Shown piece after piece: positions 19,368 to 29,886 of a stretch of 36,687 bases of DNA; the stretch's first letter is position 1; every line of letters starts with the position of its first letter. Made by a program: the position numbers and the translations under genes. The notes below the pieces were generated by a model, which was not told where the DNA came from, did no database searches, and saw only the letters and a program-made list of their open reading frames with translations. The stretch covers positions 1-36,687 of the forward strand of contig JADLGR010000198.1 of assembly GCA_020849175.1 (NCBI GenBank). The letters run 5' to 3'. This DNA is from Deltaproteobacteria bacterium (GTDB lineage: Bacteria; Myxococcota_A; UBA9160).

Positions 19368-20560
19368 GGCGTCTGGCCATCCTCGGCAGTACCGGGAGCA
19401 TCGGCGAGCAGACGCTCGCCGTCGCCGCGTCGTTCCCCGATCGCTTCCGCGTCTGCGCGCTCGCGGCCGGCCGCAGGATCGAGAAGCTCGCCGAGCAGGT
19501 ACGGCGCTTCGACCCCGACGTCGTGTCGGTCGGCGATGCCGACGGCGCGGCGGAGCTGCGCGCACGGCTGCCGGGAGCGCGGGCCAAGATCGTCCACGGC
19601 GCCGAGGGCCTCGCGGCCGTCGCGACGCACGACGCCGATCTCGTCGTCGCCGCGATGGTCGGTGCTGCGGGGCTTCGTCCCACGCTCGCAGCGATCCGCG
19701 CCGGCCGAGACGTCGCGCTCGCCAACAAGGAGGTGCTGGTGATGGCCGGCGCCCTCGTGCTGCGCGAGGTGCACGCGCACGGCGTCGCATTGCTGCCGGT
19801 CGACAGCGAGCACAGCGCGATCTTCCAGGCGCTCGCCGGTCAGCGCCGCGAGGACCTGGCGCGCATCGTCCTCACCGCTTCGGGCGGACCGTTCCGGACC
19901 TGGCCCGCCGAGCGCATCGCGATGGCGACGGCGCAGGAGGCCCTGCAGCATCCGAACTGGTCGATGGGACCGAAGATCACGATCGATTCTGCGACGCTCA
20001 TGAACAAGGGGCTCGAGCTGATCGAGGCGCGGTGGCTCTTTGGAGCGTCTCCCGATCAGCTCGACGTCGTCGTCCATCCGCAGTCGATCGTCCACTCGCT
20101 GATCGAGCTGCGCGACGGCTCGGTGCTGGCGCAGCTCGGGCTGCCGGACATGCGCATTCCGATCGCGGTGGCGCTCGCGCACCCCGAGCGCCTGCCGCTC
20201 GACCTGCCGCGCCTCGACCTCGCGAAGGTCGGACGGCTCGACTTCGAGGCGCCCGATCGCTCGCGGTTCCCGGCCATCGATCTCGCGTACGCCGCGCTGC
20301 GCGGCGACGAAGCGGCGCCCGCGGTCCTGAACGCCGCCAACGAGGTCGCAGTCGCGGCGTTCCTCGCGGGCCGGATCGCGTTCGGCGCGATCGCGTCCGT
20401 GTGCGCCGCCGTGCTCGACCGCCACCTCGCGCGCGCCACGCAGGCACCGCTGGCCGACCTCGAGAACGTGCTCGAAGCCGACGCATGGGCTCGCGCCGAG
20501 GCCGAGAACGGCCTGCGCGAACGCAGTGGCGATCACGGGTGCGAGGGCGCGGCGCGATGA
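19364..20560 (+). CDS. dxr: 1-deoxy-D-xylulose 5-phosphate reductoisomerase
   Basis: Second enzyme of the MEP isoprenoid pathway; it supplies precursors used by UppS next door. The protein is 398 residues, the usual length. Motifs: GSTGSIGEQT (8-17) for NADPH, ALANKEVLVMAG, LPVDSEHSAIFQAL, TASGGPF, and HPNWSMGPKITIDSATLMNK, which carry the metal and substrate ligands. The TTG at 19364 is the only usable start: it gives the normal LRRLAILGSTGSIG N-terminus, has GGAG six bases upstream, and overlaps the uppS stop. Upstream in-frame sequence is non-conserved. The cdsA gene expected between uppS and dxr is absent. Confidence 0.95.
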   Translation: MRRLAILGSTGSIGEQTLAVAASFPDRFRVCALAAGRRIEKLAEQVRRFDPDVVSVGDADGAAELRARLPGARAKIVHGAEGLAAVATHDADLVVAAMVGAAGLRPTLAAIRAGRDVALANKEVLVMAGALVLREVHAHGVALLPVDSEHSAIFQALAGQRREDLARIVLTASGGPFRTWPAERIAMATAQEALQHPNWSMGPKITIDSATLMNKGLELIEARWLFGASPDQLDVVVHPQSIVHSLIELRDGSVLAQLGLPDMRIPIAVALAHPERLPLDLPRLDLAKVGRLDFEAPDRSRFPAIDLAYAALRGDEAAPAVLNAANEVAVAAFLAGRIAFGAIASVCAAVLDRHLARATQAPLADLENVLEADAWARAEAENGLRERSGDHGCEGAAR

Positions 20561-22248
20561 GCGCGATCGACTGGGGGATCGCCCTCGTCCTGATGCTCGG
20601 GCCGCTCGTTCTCATCCACGAGCTCGGACACTTCGTCGCCGCACGCCTGTGCGGAGTTCGCGTCCTCAAGTTCTCGATCGGCTTCGGGCCGACGGTGGGG
20701 ATTGGTCGCTGGCGCCTCGCGTGGACGCGACACGGTACAGAGTACGTGATCGCGTGGTTCCCGATCGGCGGCTTCGTGAAGATGCTCGGCGAGATCTCCG
20801 ACGACGAGCATCCGCCCGAGGTGATGGACGCGGCCCCCGACGAGACGCTACGCGCGAAGCCGCTCTGGCAGAAGCTGTTCATCCTGTTTGCGGGGCCCGG
20901 GATGAACCTGCTGCTGCCGGTGGTGATCTTCGTGGGCCTGCTCGCAGTGGGACTGCCGCGGCCCGAGCCCGTGGTGGGCCTCGTCGAGCCGGACTCACCG
21001 GCGGCGCGCGCCGGCCTCGCGCCCGGAGACCGGATCCTCGACGTGGCGGGCGAGCCGGTACGCTGGTGGGACTCGGTCGAAGAAGCCATCCGGACGCATC
21101 CCGGCGAGGACGTGAGCGTTCGCTTCGAGCGAGATGGCAAGGAGCAGACGGTTCACCTCGCGCTCGATGCCCGCTCGGGGCTGAACGAGTTCGGCGGTGT
21201 GCACGAGATCGGATGGGCGGGCCTCGGCCACGCGCGGCTCCGCGCGGTCGTCGGCGTTCCCGGCGCGGACACGCCGGCGGATCGCGCGGGCCTTCGCTCT
21301 GGCGACCGCGTGACGGCCGTCGCCGGCGCGCCTGTCGACGACTGGGAGCAGCTCGCGTCGCACTACGCCGCAGCCGGTCGCGAAGGCAGCGTCGACCTGA
21401 GCGTCGAGCGCGTCGCGCCCGACGCGACCGAATCGCTCACGCTCTCGGTTCCGGCGACCGGGTCGCTGTCCGCCCTCGGCGTCGTCCCCGCGAGCGTTCT
21501 CATCTTGCGCGTCTCTCCGGATTCTCCGGCCGAGAAGGCCGGGCTCGAGCCGGGTGATCTTCTGCTGACCGCGGACGGCGCTCCGATCGGGAGCTTCGCG
21601 TCGTTCGCCGAGATGGTGCGCTCGAGCGGCGGGCGAACGCTGCAGATCACGGTCGCGAGCGGCGGCAGGACGCGCAGCATCGCCATCCAGCCAGCAATGC
21701 TCGAGGCCGACAACGGGCTCGGCATTCCGGAGCCGCGCTACCTGATCGGCATCGAGGCCGCCGCGGCGTCGCTCCCCGGCGCGATGGGCAAGGAGATCGA
21801 GCGCAATCCGCTTCGCTCCGTGCCGAAGGCCGCCGGTATGACGTACGACGTCACGCGGACCTTCCTGGCGGGCCTTGGAAAGCTGCTCACGGGCGAGGTG
21901 TCTCACAAGCAGCTCTCGGGTCCGATCGGAATCGCCGAGATCGCGCACAAAGCGATCGAGCGCGGCTTCGAGGCCTATCTCTCGATGCTCGTCCTCATCA
22001 GCATCAACCTCGGAGTGCTGAACCTCCTGCCGATTCCCGTCCTCGACGGCGGACAGGCGCTGCTGTTCACGATCGAGGGCGTGAAGCGCTCGCCCGTCTC
22101 GCTGCGCACGCGCGAGATCGTTCAGCAGGTGGGAGTCACGGTGCTCGTGCTGCTGATGGGCCTCGCGTTCTGGAACGATCTCTCGCGGCACCTCGCAAGG
22201 CACTGGACGACGCTCGTCGAGTGGCTGCGGCCACTCACAGGGCTCTAG
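20557..22248 (+). CDS. rseP: RseP/site-2-type intramembrane zinc metalloprotease with three PDZ-like repeats
   Basis: Membrane protease of the site-2 family, in other bacteria cleaving anti-sigma factors and remnant signal peptides. The protein is 563 residues, about 110 longer than E. coli RseP. HELGH (21-25) in the first membrane helix and NLLPIPVLDGG (489-499) near the C-terminus form the zinc site. A second membrane helix is at about 107-132; two more flank the NLLPIP motif (about 475-490 and 522-537). Between them are three PDZ-like units, each with a P-A-x-x-AGL-x-x-GD core: about 136-203, 228-298 and 314-382, whereas the E. coli protein has two. The ATG overlaps the dxr stop as ATGA. 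The tail overlaps tsaB by 28 bases. Confidence 0.95.
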   Translation: MSAIDWGIALVLMLGPLVLIHELGHFVAARLCGVRVLKFSIGFGPTVGIGRWRLAWTRHGTEYVIAWFPIGGFVKMLGEISDDEHPPEVMDAAPDETLRAKPLWQKLFILFAGPGMNLLLPVVIFVGLLAVGLPRPEPVVGLVEPDSPAARAGLAPGDRILDVAGEPVRWWDSVEEAIRTHPGEDVSVRFERDGKEQTVHLALDARSGLNEFGGVHEIGWAGLGHARLRAVVGVPGADTPADRAGLRSGDRVTAVAGAPVDDWEQLASHYAAAGREGSVDLSVERVAPDATESLTLSVPATGSLSALGVVPASVLILRVSPDSPAEKAGLEPGDLLLTADGAPIGSFASFAEMVRSSGGRTLQITVASGGRTRSIAIQPAMLEADNGLGIPEPRYLIGIEAAAASLPGAMGKEIERNPLRSVPKAAGMTYDVTRTFLAGLGKLLTGEVSHKQLSGPIGIAEIAHKAIERGFEAYLSMLVLISINLGVLNLLPIPVLDGGQALLFTIEGVKRSPVSLRTREIVQQVGVTVLVLLMGLAFWNDLSRHLARHWTTLVEWLRPLTGL

Positions 22249-22991
22249 CCGTTCGCTCCGGGCAGGCTCCGCTCGTCCTCGCGATCGAGTGCGCGACGTC
22301 GCGGCCGAGCGTCGCGCTGCTGGCCGGCGAAGGCGTGCTCGCACTGCGTATCGCCGAGTCGCAGGCGAGCGCCGCAGCGGTCGTCCTGCCGCAGGTCGAC
22401 GGCGTGCTGTCGGAGGCCGGCGTGGCCCTCGGCGACGTCTCGCTCTTCGCCGTGACCATCGGTCCCGGATCGTTCACCGGGCTGCGTGTCGGACTCGCGA
22501 CCGTCAAGGGCCTCGCCTTCGAGACCGACACGCCCGTGGCGCCGGTGCCGACGCTCGCCGCGCTGTGCCGCACCGCGGGCAGTGCGAAGGCTCCCGTGGT
22601 AGCGCTGCTCGACGCGCGGCGCGGCGAGGCGTACGCGGCGGCGTACGGTCCGGCTTCGCAGGCGGCGGATGAAGCGCCAGAGGGTGACGCCGTGTTGCTG
22701 CCGGAAGGACTCTACGCCGTGAGCGATCTCGCTTCGCGACTCGGGCCCGCGTGGCGCGTGACGGGTGATGCCGCGTCGCTTCTCGTCGCGGCGTGCCGAG
22801 CGCAGGGCCGACAGCCGCCCGCAGCGGCTCCGGGCGAGCCCCTGGCGCCGGCCGTGGGCCGGCTCGGACTTCGCCTCCTTGCGCAGGGCGGGGCGCGGCC
22901 TGCCGCCGGGCTGGTGCCGCATTATCTGCGCCGGGCAGAGGCGGAAGTGCGGCGCACAGGAGAGCGGGTCGAAGCCGAGAAGCCCTTTTGA
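22221..22991 (+). CDS. tsaB: tRNA threonylcarbamoyladenosine biosynthesis protein TsaB
   Basis: Inactive-ASKHA-fold partner of TsaD in making t6A37 of ANN-decoding tRNAs. The protein is 256 residues. The hallmark [23 protein letters not shown] is intact, with [15 protein letters not shown] at the N-terminus and [14 protein letters not shown] in the middle. The GTG at 22221, overlapping rseP by 28 bases, is the only canonical start before the conserved LVLAIECA; it gives about 19 residues ahead of that motif. Confidence 0.92.
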   Translation: MAAATHRALAVRSGQAPLVLAIECATSRPSVALLAGEGVLALRIAESQASAAAVVLPQVDGVLSEAGVALGDVSLFAVTIGPGSFTGLRVGLATVKGLAFETDTPVAPVPTLAALCRTAGSAKAPVVALLDARRGEAYAAAYGPASQAADEAPEGDAVLLPEGLYAVSDLASRLGPAWRVTGDAASLLVAACRAQGRQPPAAAPGEPLAPAVGRLGLRLLAQGGARPAAGLVPHYLRRAEAEVRRTGERVEAEKPF

Positions 22992-23112
22992 CACGCATCC
23001 TTGCCCTCGGTACTCTCGCGCGAACGCCTCGCGTTTGCGGCTCCTGACATCGTGTTCGGTTCGCCCTTCGCCCGCGGTCTTCCATGGGCCGGGCGGACCC
23101 GTGGCATCGGTG

Positions 23113-23142
23113 TCCTCCGGGACGCGGGTGCCTGCCGGAGGA
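23113..23142 (+). promoter_or_regulatory. Hairpin that covers the ilvB ribosome-binding site
   Basis: TCCTCCGG (23113-23120) is an exact complement of CCGGAGGA (23135-23142), forming an 8-bp stem with a 14-base loop. The right arm overlaps the ilvB Shine-Dalgarno GGAGGAG (23137-23143), so the folded RNA would hide it. A second short hairpin (CCATGGG at 23080-23086 with CCCGTGG at 23096-23102, one G-T pair) lies just upstream. Translational control of the ilv operon is a reasonable inference; no ligand or antiterminator is evident. Confidence 0.5.
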
Positions 23143-23148
23143 GTCCGC

Positions 23149-24855
23149 GTGAGCACGAACGGCTCCGACATCCTGATGAAGGCTCTCCGCGAAGAGAACG
23201 TGGAGGTCGTCTTCGGGCACCCGGGCGGCGCCGTCCTGCACATCTACGACGCGATCCACCGGCACCAGCTCCACCACGTCCTGGCGCGCCACGAGCAGGG
23301 TGCCGTGCACATGGCCGACGGCTATGCGCGCGCCAGCGGCCGACCCGGCGTCGCGATCGTGACGTCGGGCCCGGCCCTCACGAACTCGATCACCGGCATC
23401 GCGACGGCCTACGCCGACTCGATCCCGATCGTCGTCTTCTCGGGGCAGGTCGCCACCCGGTTCATCGGGAGCGACGCCTTCCAGGAGGCCGACAACGTCG
23501 GCCTCACGCGCCCCGTCACCAAGCACAACTATCTGGTCAAGGACGTCCGCGCGCTGGCCTCGACGATCAAGGAGGCCTTTCACATCGCCACGACGGGCCG
23601 GCCGGGACCGGTGCTCGTCGACATCCCCAAGGACGTGAGCGGAGAACTCTGCGAGTTCTACTACCCGAAGTCGATCCACCTCGCCCACTACCAGCCGTGC
23701 GTCGAGGGCCACTGGGGGCAGATCAAGAAGGCGCTGTCGCTGATCCTGCAGGCGCGACGGCCCGTGCTCTACTTCGGCGGCGGCGTGATCCTCTCGGGCG
23801 CGGCCGACGAGATGCGCGCTTTCGCCGAGAAGCTTCGCGCTCCGGCGACCTATACGCTCATGGGCATCGGCGGTATCCCCGGCGATCACCCGCTCTCGCT
23901 CGGCATGCTCGGCATGCACGGCACCTACCGCGCGAACCTCGCGGTCGCCGAGTGCGACGTGCTGGTCGCCATCGGCGCACGGTTCGACGATCGCGTGACC
24001 GGGAGGCTCGACGACTTCAGCACGCGCTCGCGCAAGATCCACATCGACATCGATCCGACGACCATTCGCAAGAACGTGCACGTCGACATCCCGATCGTCG
24101 GAGACGTTCGCAACTGCCTCCAGAAGCTCCTCAAGCTCCTCGACGGCGAGCGCGATCTCGATCGCTACCACGAGCGCGTCGCACCGTGGTGGCGGCAGAT
24201 CGAGGACTGGGACCGCGAGAATCCGATCTCCTACACGCAGCGACCGGACGGGCCCCTGCTGCCGCAGTTCGTGATCGACAAGATCTTCCAGATGACGCGG
24301 GGCAGCGCCGTCGTCACCACCGACGTCGGCCAACACCAGATGTGGGCGGCGCAGTACTACCACTGCCAGCGCCCGAACACGTGGATCTCCTCGGGCGGTC
24401 TCGGAACGATGGGCTACGGGCTGCCGGCCGCGATCGGCGCACAGATGGCCTGCAAGGACGATCTGGTCGTGTGCATCGCGGGTGACGGCTCCATCCTGAT
24501 GAACGTGCAGGAGATGGTGACGGCGGTCGAGGAGCGATTGCCGGTGAAGGTCGCGATCATCAACAACGAGCACCTCGGCATGGTTCGTCAGTGGCAGCAG
24601 CACTTCTACGACAACCGTGTCTCGGAGAGCCGGCTCCAGGTGCAGCCCGACTTCGTGCAGCTCGCGCAGGCGTTCGGTGCGCTCGGACTGCGCGCAACGA
24701 CCCCGGAAGAGGTCGAGCCGGTGCTCGAGCAGGCCTTCGCGCACCCCGGACCCGTGATGATGGACTTCCGCGTATCACCGACCGAGAACTGCTATCCGAT
24801 GGTGCCGGCAGGCTCGCCGTCGTCGAAGATGATCCTCCAGGATCCGGGCTGCTGA
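23149..24855 (+). CDS. ilvB: Acetolactate synthase (AHAS) large subunit
   Basis: Catalytic subunit of the first common step of valine, leucine and isoleucine synthesis (2 pyruvate to acetolactate). The protein is 568 residues. [16 protein letters not shown] and the TPP-activating Glu49 in [15 protein letters not shown] mark the N-terminal domain; the TPP/Mg site is GDGS (445-448) through NN (472-473). GTG at 23149 was chosen for the upstream GGAGGAG (23137-23143) and because it gives the standard N-terminus; the frame remains open upstream into tsaB but is non-conserved. Its stop and the ilvN ATG share one base. Confidence 0.96.
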   Translation: MSTNGSDILMKALREENVEVVFGHPGGAVLHIYDAIHRHQLHHVLARHEQGAVHMADGYARASGRPGVAIVTSGPALTNSITGIATAYADSIPIVVFSGQVATRFIGSDAFQEADNVGLTRPVTKHNYLVKDVRALASTIKEAFHIATTGRPGPVLVDIPKDVSGELCEFYYPKSIHLAHYQPCVEGHWGQIKKALSLILQARRPVLYFGGGVILSGAADEMRAFAEKLRAPATYTLMGIGGIPGDHPLSLGMLGMHGTYRANLAVAECDVLVAIGARFDDRVTGRLDDFSTRSRKIHIDIDPTTIRKNVHVDIPIVGDVRNCLQKLLKLLDGERDLDRYHERVAPWWRQIEDWDRENPISYTQRPDGPLLPQFVIDKIFQMTRGSAVVTTDVGQHQMWAAQYYHCQRPNTWISSGGLGTMGYGLPAAIGAQMACKDDLVVCIAGDGSILMNVQEMVTAVEERLPVKVAIINNEHLGMVRQWQQHFYDNRVSESRLQVQPDFVQLAQAFGALGLRATTPEEVEPVLEQAFAHPGPVMMDFRVSPTENCYPMVPAGSPSSKMILQDPGC

Positions 24856-25331
24856 TGCGACACACCCTCTCGGTGCTGGTTCGCAACGAGTTCGGCGTGC
24901 TCTCGCGCGTCGTCGGGATGTTCAGCGGCCGCGGCTACAACATCGAGAGCCTCAACGTCGCGCCGACACTCGACCCGAAGATCTCGCACATCACGCTGGT
25001 GACCGAGGGAGAGGACGAGGTCGTCGAGCAGATCTCGAAGCAGCTCCACAAGCTGATCGACGTGATCAAGGTGACCGACCACACCGTCGGGACGTTCGTC
25101 GACCGCGAGATGGCGATGCTCAAGGTCGCGCCACCGCCCGAGGCGCGCGCCGAGGTGTTGCGGATCGCCGAGATCTTCCGAGGCAAGATCGTCGACGTCG
25201 GGCCGAAGTCGTTCGTGATCGAGATGACCGGCGCACGCGAGAAGATCGAGGCGATTGCGCGACTACTCGAGCCGCTCGGCCTGTGCGAGATGACCCGCAG
25301 CGGCCCGCTCGCGATGCTGCGCGGCGCCTGA
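24855..25331 (+). CDS. ilvN: Acetolactate synthase small (regulatory) subunit
   Basis: Regulatory ACT-domain subunit that stimulates IlvB and usually confers feedback inhibition by valine. The protein is 158 residues. The ACT domain is residues 1-75 (HTLSVLVRNEFGVLSRVVGM, FSGRGYNIESLNVAPT), followed by the usual C-terminal domain with REMAMLKV and FVIEMTG. The start is one base into the ilvB stop (TGATG). Confidence 0.96.
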   Translation: MRHTLSVLVRNEFGVLSRVVGMFSGRGYNIESLNVAPTLDPKISHITLVTEGEDEVVEQISKQLHKLIDVIKVTDHTVGTFVDREMAMLKVAPPPEARAEVLRIAEIFRGKIVDVGPKSFVIEMTGAREKIEAIARLLEPLGLCEMTRSGPLAMLRGA

Positions 25332-25376
25332 TTCCTTCGCGTTCGATTCCAAACCTTCCAGCCGAGGAGCGACCCC

Positions 25377-26398
<1,022 letters not shown>

Positions 26399-26399
<1 letters not shown>

Positions 26400-27235
26400 T
26401 GAGCGGCGCGCCGCGCGAGTCGTGGTCGCAGGTGTCGGCCGAGGGGCGCCGGCGCCGCCGTCGCCGGCCCCGCGGAGAGCGCCGCCGCGGCCTGCACCTG
26501 CTGCCGAACCTGTTCACGACCGGGAACCTGTTCTTCGGGTTCTACACGATCGTCCACGCGACGCTCGGTGACGCAGACCATGCGGCGCTCGGCATCGTGC
26601 TGGCGATGGCGTTCGACATCTTCGACGGCCGCGTGGCGCGCCTCGCGAACGCGACCAGCAAGTTCGGCGGCGAGTACGACTCGCTCGCCGACGTGGTCTC
26701 GTTCGGCGTCGCCCCCGCGATCCTCGCGTTCTCGGCCGGCGACCTTCGGATCCTGGGAAGAGCCGGGTGGGTGCTGGCCTTCCTGTACGTCGTCTGTGCG
26801 GCGCTTCGCCTGGCGCGATTCAACGTCTCGCCGTCGCGGTACAAGGGCCGCTTCGAAGGCCTGCCGAGCCCGGCGGCCGCGGGGATGATCGCGTCGACGC
26901 AGTGGTTCGTGGACTTCGTCGAGACCTCGCAGCCGTGGAGCGCCCCGCCATGGCTGGTGGCGATCGGCACTGGAGCGGTGGGGCTCATGATGGTGAGTAC
27001 GATTCCTTACCGCAGCTTCAAGGAGATCGACCTCCGGCATTCGTACGGCACGCTCGTCCTGCTCGTGTGCGCCATCACCCTGCTGGTGATCGAGCCGAGC
27101 GTCACGCTCTTCGCGGTCTTCCTCGCGTACCTGCTCTCGGGACCGGTCGAGTGGGCGTGGCGGCGGGCGAAGCGGCGCCCGCTGCCGATGACCGAGCCCC
27201 TGGCGAACCCCGAACACGTCGAGGAGGCTCCATGA
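26399..27235 (+). CDS. pssA: CDP-diacylglycerol-serine O-phosphatidyltransferase
   Basis: Integral membrane enzyme that makes phosphatidylserine from CDP-diacylglycerol and serine, en route to phosphatidylethanolamine. The protein is 278 residues. The CDP-alcohol phosphotransferase signature DG-x2-AR-x8-G-x3-D-x3-D is exact, with D76, G77, A80, R81, G90, D94 and D98. It has a highly basic N-terminus (RRRRRRRPRGERRR at about 17-30) and several hydrophobic segments after residue 30. It overlaps ilvC by one base and leuA by four. The usual companion psd is not adjacent. Lipid gene inside an amino-acid operon: a synteny known in Geobacter relatives. Confidence 0.93.
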
Positions 27236-28779
27236 GCGGCGACCGCATCCGCATCTTCGACACCACGCTGCGCGACGGTGAGCAGTCACCGGGATGCAGC
27301 ATGAACCTGGCCGAGAAGCTCACGCTGGGCCGCCAGCTCGAGCGGCTCGGAGTGGACGTGATCGAGGCCGGCTTCCCGATCGCCAGCGAGGGCGACTTCG
27401 AGGCCGTCCGCGCCGTCGCGCGCGAGCTGCGCGAGACGCAGGTCTGCGGGCTCGCCCGCACCGCGAGCGCCGACATCGAACGTGCGGCGCGCGCGCTCGA
27501 AGGCGCGGCGAGGCCTCGCATCCATACCTTCATCGCGACCAGTGACATCCACCTCGAGCACAAGCTGCGCATGAGCCGGGCGCGCGTGCTCGAGGAGGTC
27601 GACCGCGCGGTGCGCGAGGCCCGGCGCCACTGTGACGACGTCGAGTTCTCTGCCGAGGACGCGACGCGGTCGGACTGGGACTTCCTCGTCGAGGTATTCG
27701 GAGCGGCGCTCCGCGCCGGCGCGTCGACGCTCAACGTTCCCGACACGGTCGGCTACACGACGCCGGGCGAGTACGCGGCACTGATCCGGCATCTGCTGGC
27801 TCGCGTTCCAGGGATCGACCGCGCGGTGGTGAGCGTCCACTGTCACGACGACCTCGGGCTCGCCGTGGCGAACAGCCTCGCAGCGGTGCTGGCCGGTGCA
27901 CGCCAGATCGAGTGTACGGTGAACGGGATCGGAGAGCGCGCGGGAAACACTTCGATGGAAGAGTGCGTGATGGCCGTGAAGACGCGCCCCGAGGTCTTCC
28001 GTCACCTCGAGACCGGCATTCGCGCCACCGAGATCTATCCGTCGAGCCGTCTGCTCTCGTCGATCATCGGCATTCCCGTGCAGCCGAACAAGGCGATCGT
28101 CGGCGACAACGCGTTCGCGCACGAAGCGGGAATCCATCAGGACGGCGTTCTGAAGGCGGCCATCACCTACGAGATCATGACACCACAGTCGATCGGGCGG
28201 CCTTCGAACGAGCTCGTGCTCGGCAAGCACTCCGGGCGGCACGCCTTCCGTGACCGGATGCTCGAGCTCGGCTTCACGCTCGAAGGCGACGGCTTCGAGG
28301 CCGCATTCCGGCGCTTCAAGGACCTCGCCGACAAGAAGAAGGTCGTCTACACCGAAGATCTCGAGGCGATCGCGGCCGACGTCGTGGTCGCTTCGGACGA
28401 CCGCTTCGTGCTGGGCGACGTGGCGATCGTCGCGGGGACGTTCGCGACGCCGACGGCTACGGTCGAGATGGTCGTCGACGGCGCGGAGCGCAAGGCGACG
28501 GCGCTCGGCGTCGGCCCTGTCGATGCGATCTTCAAGGCGATCGCGACGCTGACCGAGACCAAGAGCGAGCTCGTTCGTTACCAGGTGAATGCGATCACGG
28601 GCGGCATGGACGCGCTCGGCGAGGTGTCGGTGACGCTCTCCGAGGACGGGCGGCGGATGATCGGACACGGCGCCCACACCGACATCCTCGTGGCGAGCGG
28701 CAAGGCGTACGTCCACGCACTCAACAAGCTCGAGTGGCACAAGCGACAGCGCGCGCGCAGCGAGCCGCGCGGCATCTAG
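27232..28779 (+). CDS. leuA: 2-isopropylmalate synthase
   Basis: First committed step of leucine synthesis, condensing acetyl-CoA with 2-oxoisovalerate. The protein is 515 residues (E. coli 523). The N-terminal TIM barrel has RIFDTTLRDGEQSPGCSMN and the metal ligands H203 and H205 in VHCHDDLGLAVANS, followed by CTVNGIGERAGNTSMEE. The C-terminal regulatory domain (after about 390), where leucine inhibits, is complete. A GAGGAGG lies before the ATG, which overlaps the pssA stop as ATGA. Confidence 0.97.
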   Translation: MSGDRIRIFDTTLRDGEQSPGCSMNLAEKLTLGRQLERLGVDVIEAGFPIASEGDFEAVRAVARELRETQVCGLARTASADIERAARALEGAARPRIHTFIATSDIHLEHKLRMSRARVLEEVDRAVREARRHCDDVEFSAEDATRSDWDFLVEVFGAALRAGASTLNVPDTVGYTTPGEYAALIRHLLARVPGIDRAVVSVHCHDDLGLAVANSLAAVLAGARQIECTVNGIGERAGNTSMEECVMAVKTRPEVFRHLETGIRATEIYPSSRLLSSIIGIPVQPNKAIVGDNAFAHEAGIHQDGVLKAAITYEIMTPQSIGRPSNELVLGKHSGRHAFRDRMLELGFTLEGDGFEAAFRRFKDLADKKKVVYTEDLEAIAADVVVASDDRFVLGDVAIVAGTFATPTATVEMVVDGAERKATALGVGPVDAIFKAIATLTETKSELVRYQVNAITGGMDALGEVSVTLSEDGRRMIGHGAHTDILVASGKAYVHALNKLEWHKRQRARSEPRGI

Positions 28780-28800
28780 CCGGCTCGAACGGAGGTCCAT

Positions 28801-29886
28801 TTGCACCGCATCCTGCTGCTGCCGGGGGACGGGATCGGTCCCGAGGTGACCCGCGAGGCGCGCCGCGTGCTCGATGCCGTGGCGCCGCGTTTCGGACTCG
28901 AGCTGGCGTTCGACGAGGAGCTGATCGGCGGTGTCTCGATCGATGCCCGCGGGACACCGCTCGCAGACCCCGTCCTCGAGAAGGCCCGTGCGTCGCGTGC
29001 GGTCCTGCTGGGGGCGGTCGGCGGGCCGACGTGGGACGCAGAGCCGGTCGACCGGCGTCCGGAGAAGGGGCTGCTTCGGATCCGCAAGGAGCTGGGGCTC
29101 TACGCGAACCTTCGTCCGGCGAGCGTCTTTCCCGCGCTCGCCGATGCGTCGCCGCTTCGGCCCGAGATCGTGAAGGGAATCGACCTGCTGGTCGTGCGCG
29201 AGCTGACGGGAGGGCTGTACTTCGGTGAGCCTCGCGGCCGCGCGCTGGTCGATGGCCGGCGCGAGGCGCGCAACACGATGGTCTACGACGAAGTCGAGAT
29301 TGCGCGCATCGCACGCACGGCGTTCGAGGCCGCCAGGCTTCGCCGGCGACACGTGACGCACGTCCACAAGCAGAACGTCCTCGAGGTCTCGCAGCTCTGG
29401 GTGCAGGTCGTCGACGAGGTCGCGAGGGAGCATCCCGACGTCGAGCTGGCGCACCAGCTCGTCGACTCGTGCGCAATGCTGCTCGTCAAGGAGCCTCGAC
29501 GCTTCGACGTGATCGTGACCGAGAACCTCTTTGGCGACATCCTCAGCGACGAGGCGGCCATGATCACGGGCTCGCTCGGCATGCTGCCCTCGGCGAGCCT
29601 CGGCGCGGGCGGTCTCGGTCTGTACGAGCCGGTGCACGGATCGGCGCCCGACATCGCCGGGCGCGACATCGCGAACCCGCTGGCGGCCATCCTCTCCGGA
29701 GCGATGCTGCTCGAGCACTCGCTCGGTGCGACCGATGCCGCGCGAGCCGTGCGCGACGCCGTCTCGTCGGTGCTCGAGGCCGGACACCGCACGGCGGACC
29801 TCGTGCTCCCTGGGGAGTCGCGACCCACGCTCGGCTGCCGGGCGATGGGCGACCGGGTGCTGGCGGCGCTCGGCGGCTTGGCGTGA
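28801..29886 (+). CDS. leuB: 3-isopropylmalate dehydrogenase
   Basis: Oxidatively decarboxylates 3-isopropylmalate with NAD in leucine synthesis. The protein is 361 residues. It starts [19 protein letters not shown], with [26 protein letters not shown] and the adenosine loop [18 protein letters not shown]. The TTG at 28801 was chosen because GGAGGT (28791-28796) is just upstream and it gives the family N-terminus. leuC and leuD are not adjacent. The stop overlaps the next start as GTGA. Confidence 0.96.
   Translation: MHRILLLPGDGIGPEVTREARRVLDAVAPRFGLELAFDEELIGGVSIDARGTPLADPVLEKARASRAVLLGAVGGPTWDAEPVDRRPEKGLLRIRKELGLYANLRPASVFPALADASPLRPEIVKGIDLLVVRELTGGLYFGEPRGRALVDGRREARNTMVYDEVEIARIARTAFEAARLRRRHVTHVHKQNVLEVSQLWVQVVDEVAREHPDVELAHQLVDSCAMLLVKEPRRFDVIVTENLFGDILSDEAAMITGSLGMLPSASLGAGGLGLYEPVHGSAPDIAGRDIANPLAAILSGAMLLEHSLGATDAARAVRDAVSSVLEAGHRTADLVLPGESRPTLGCRAMGDRVLAALGGLA

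Noticed and set aside
23082-23152. A 22-codon frame upstream of ilvB as an attenuation leader peptide
   Set aside because: It has no run of Leu, Ile or Val codons and no obvious Shine-Dalgarno, so it does not fit classical attenuation.
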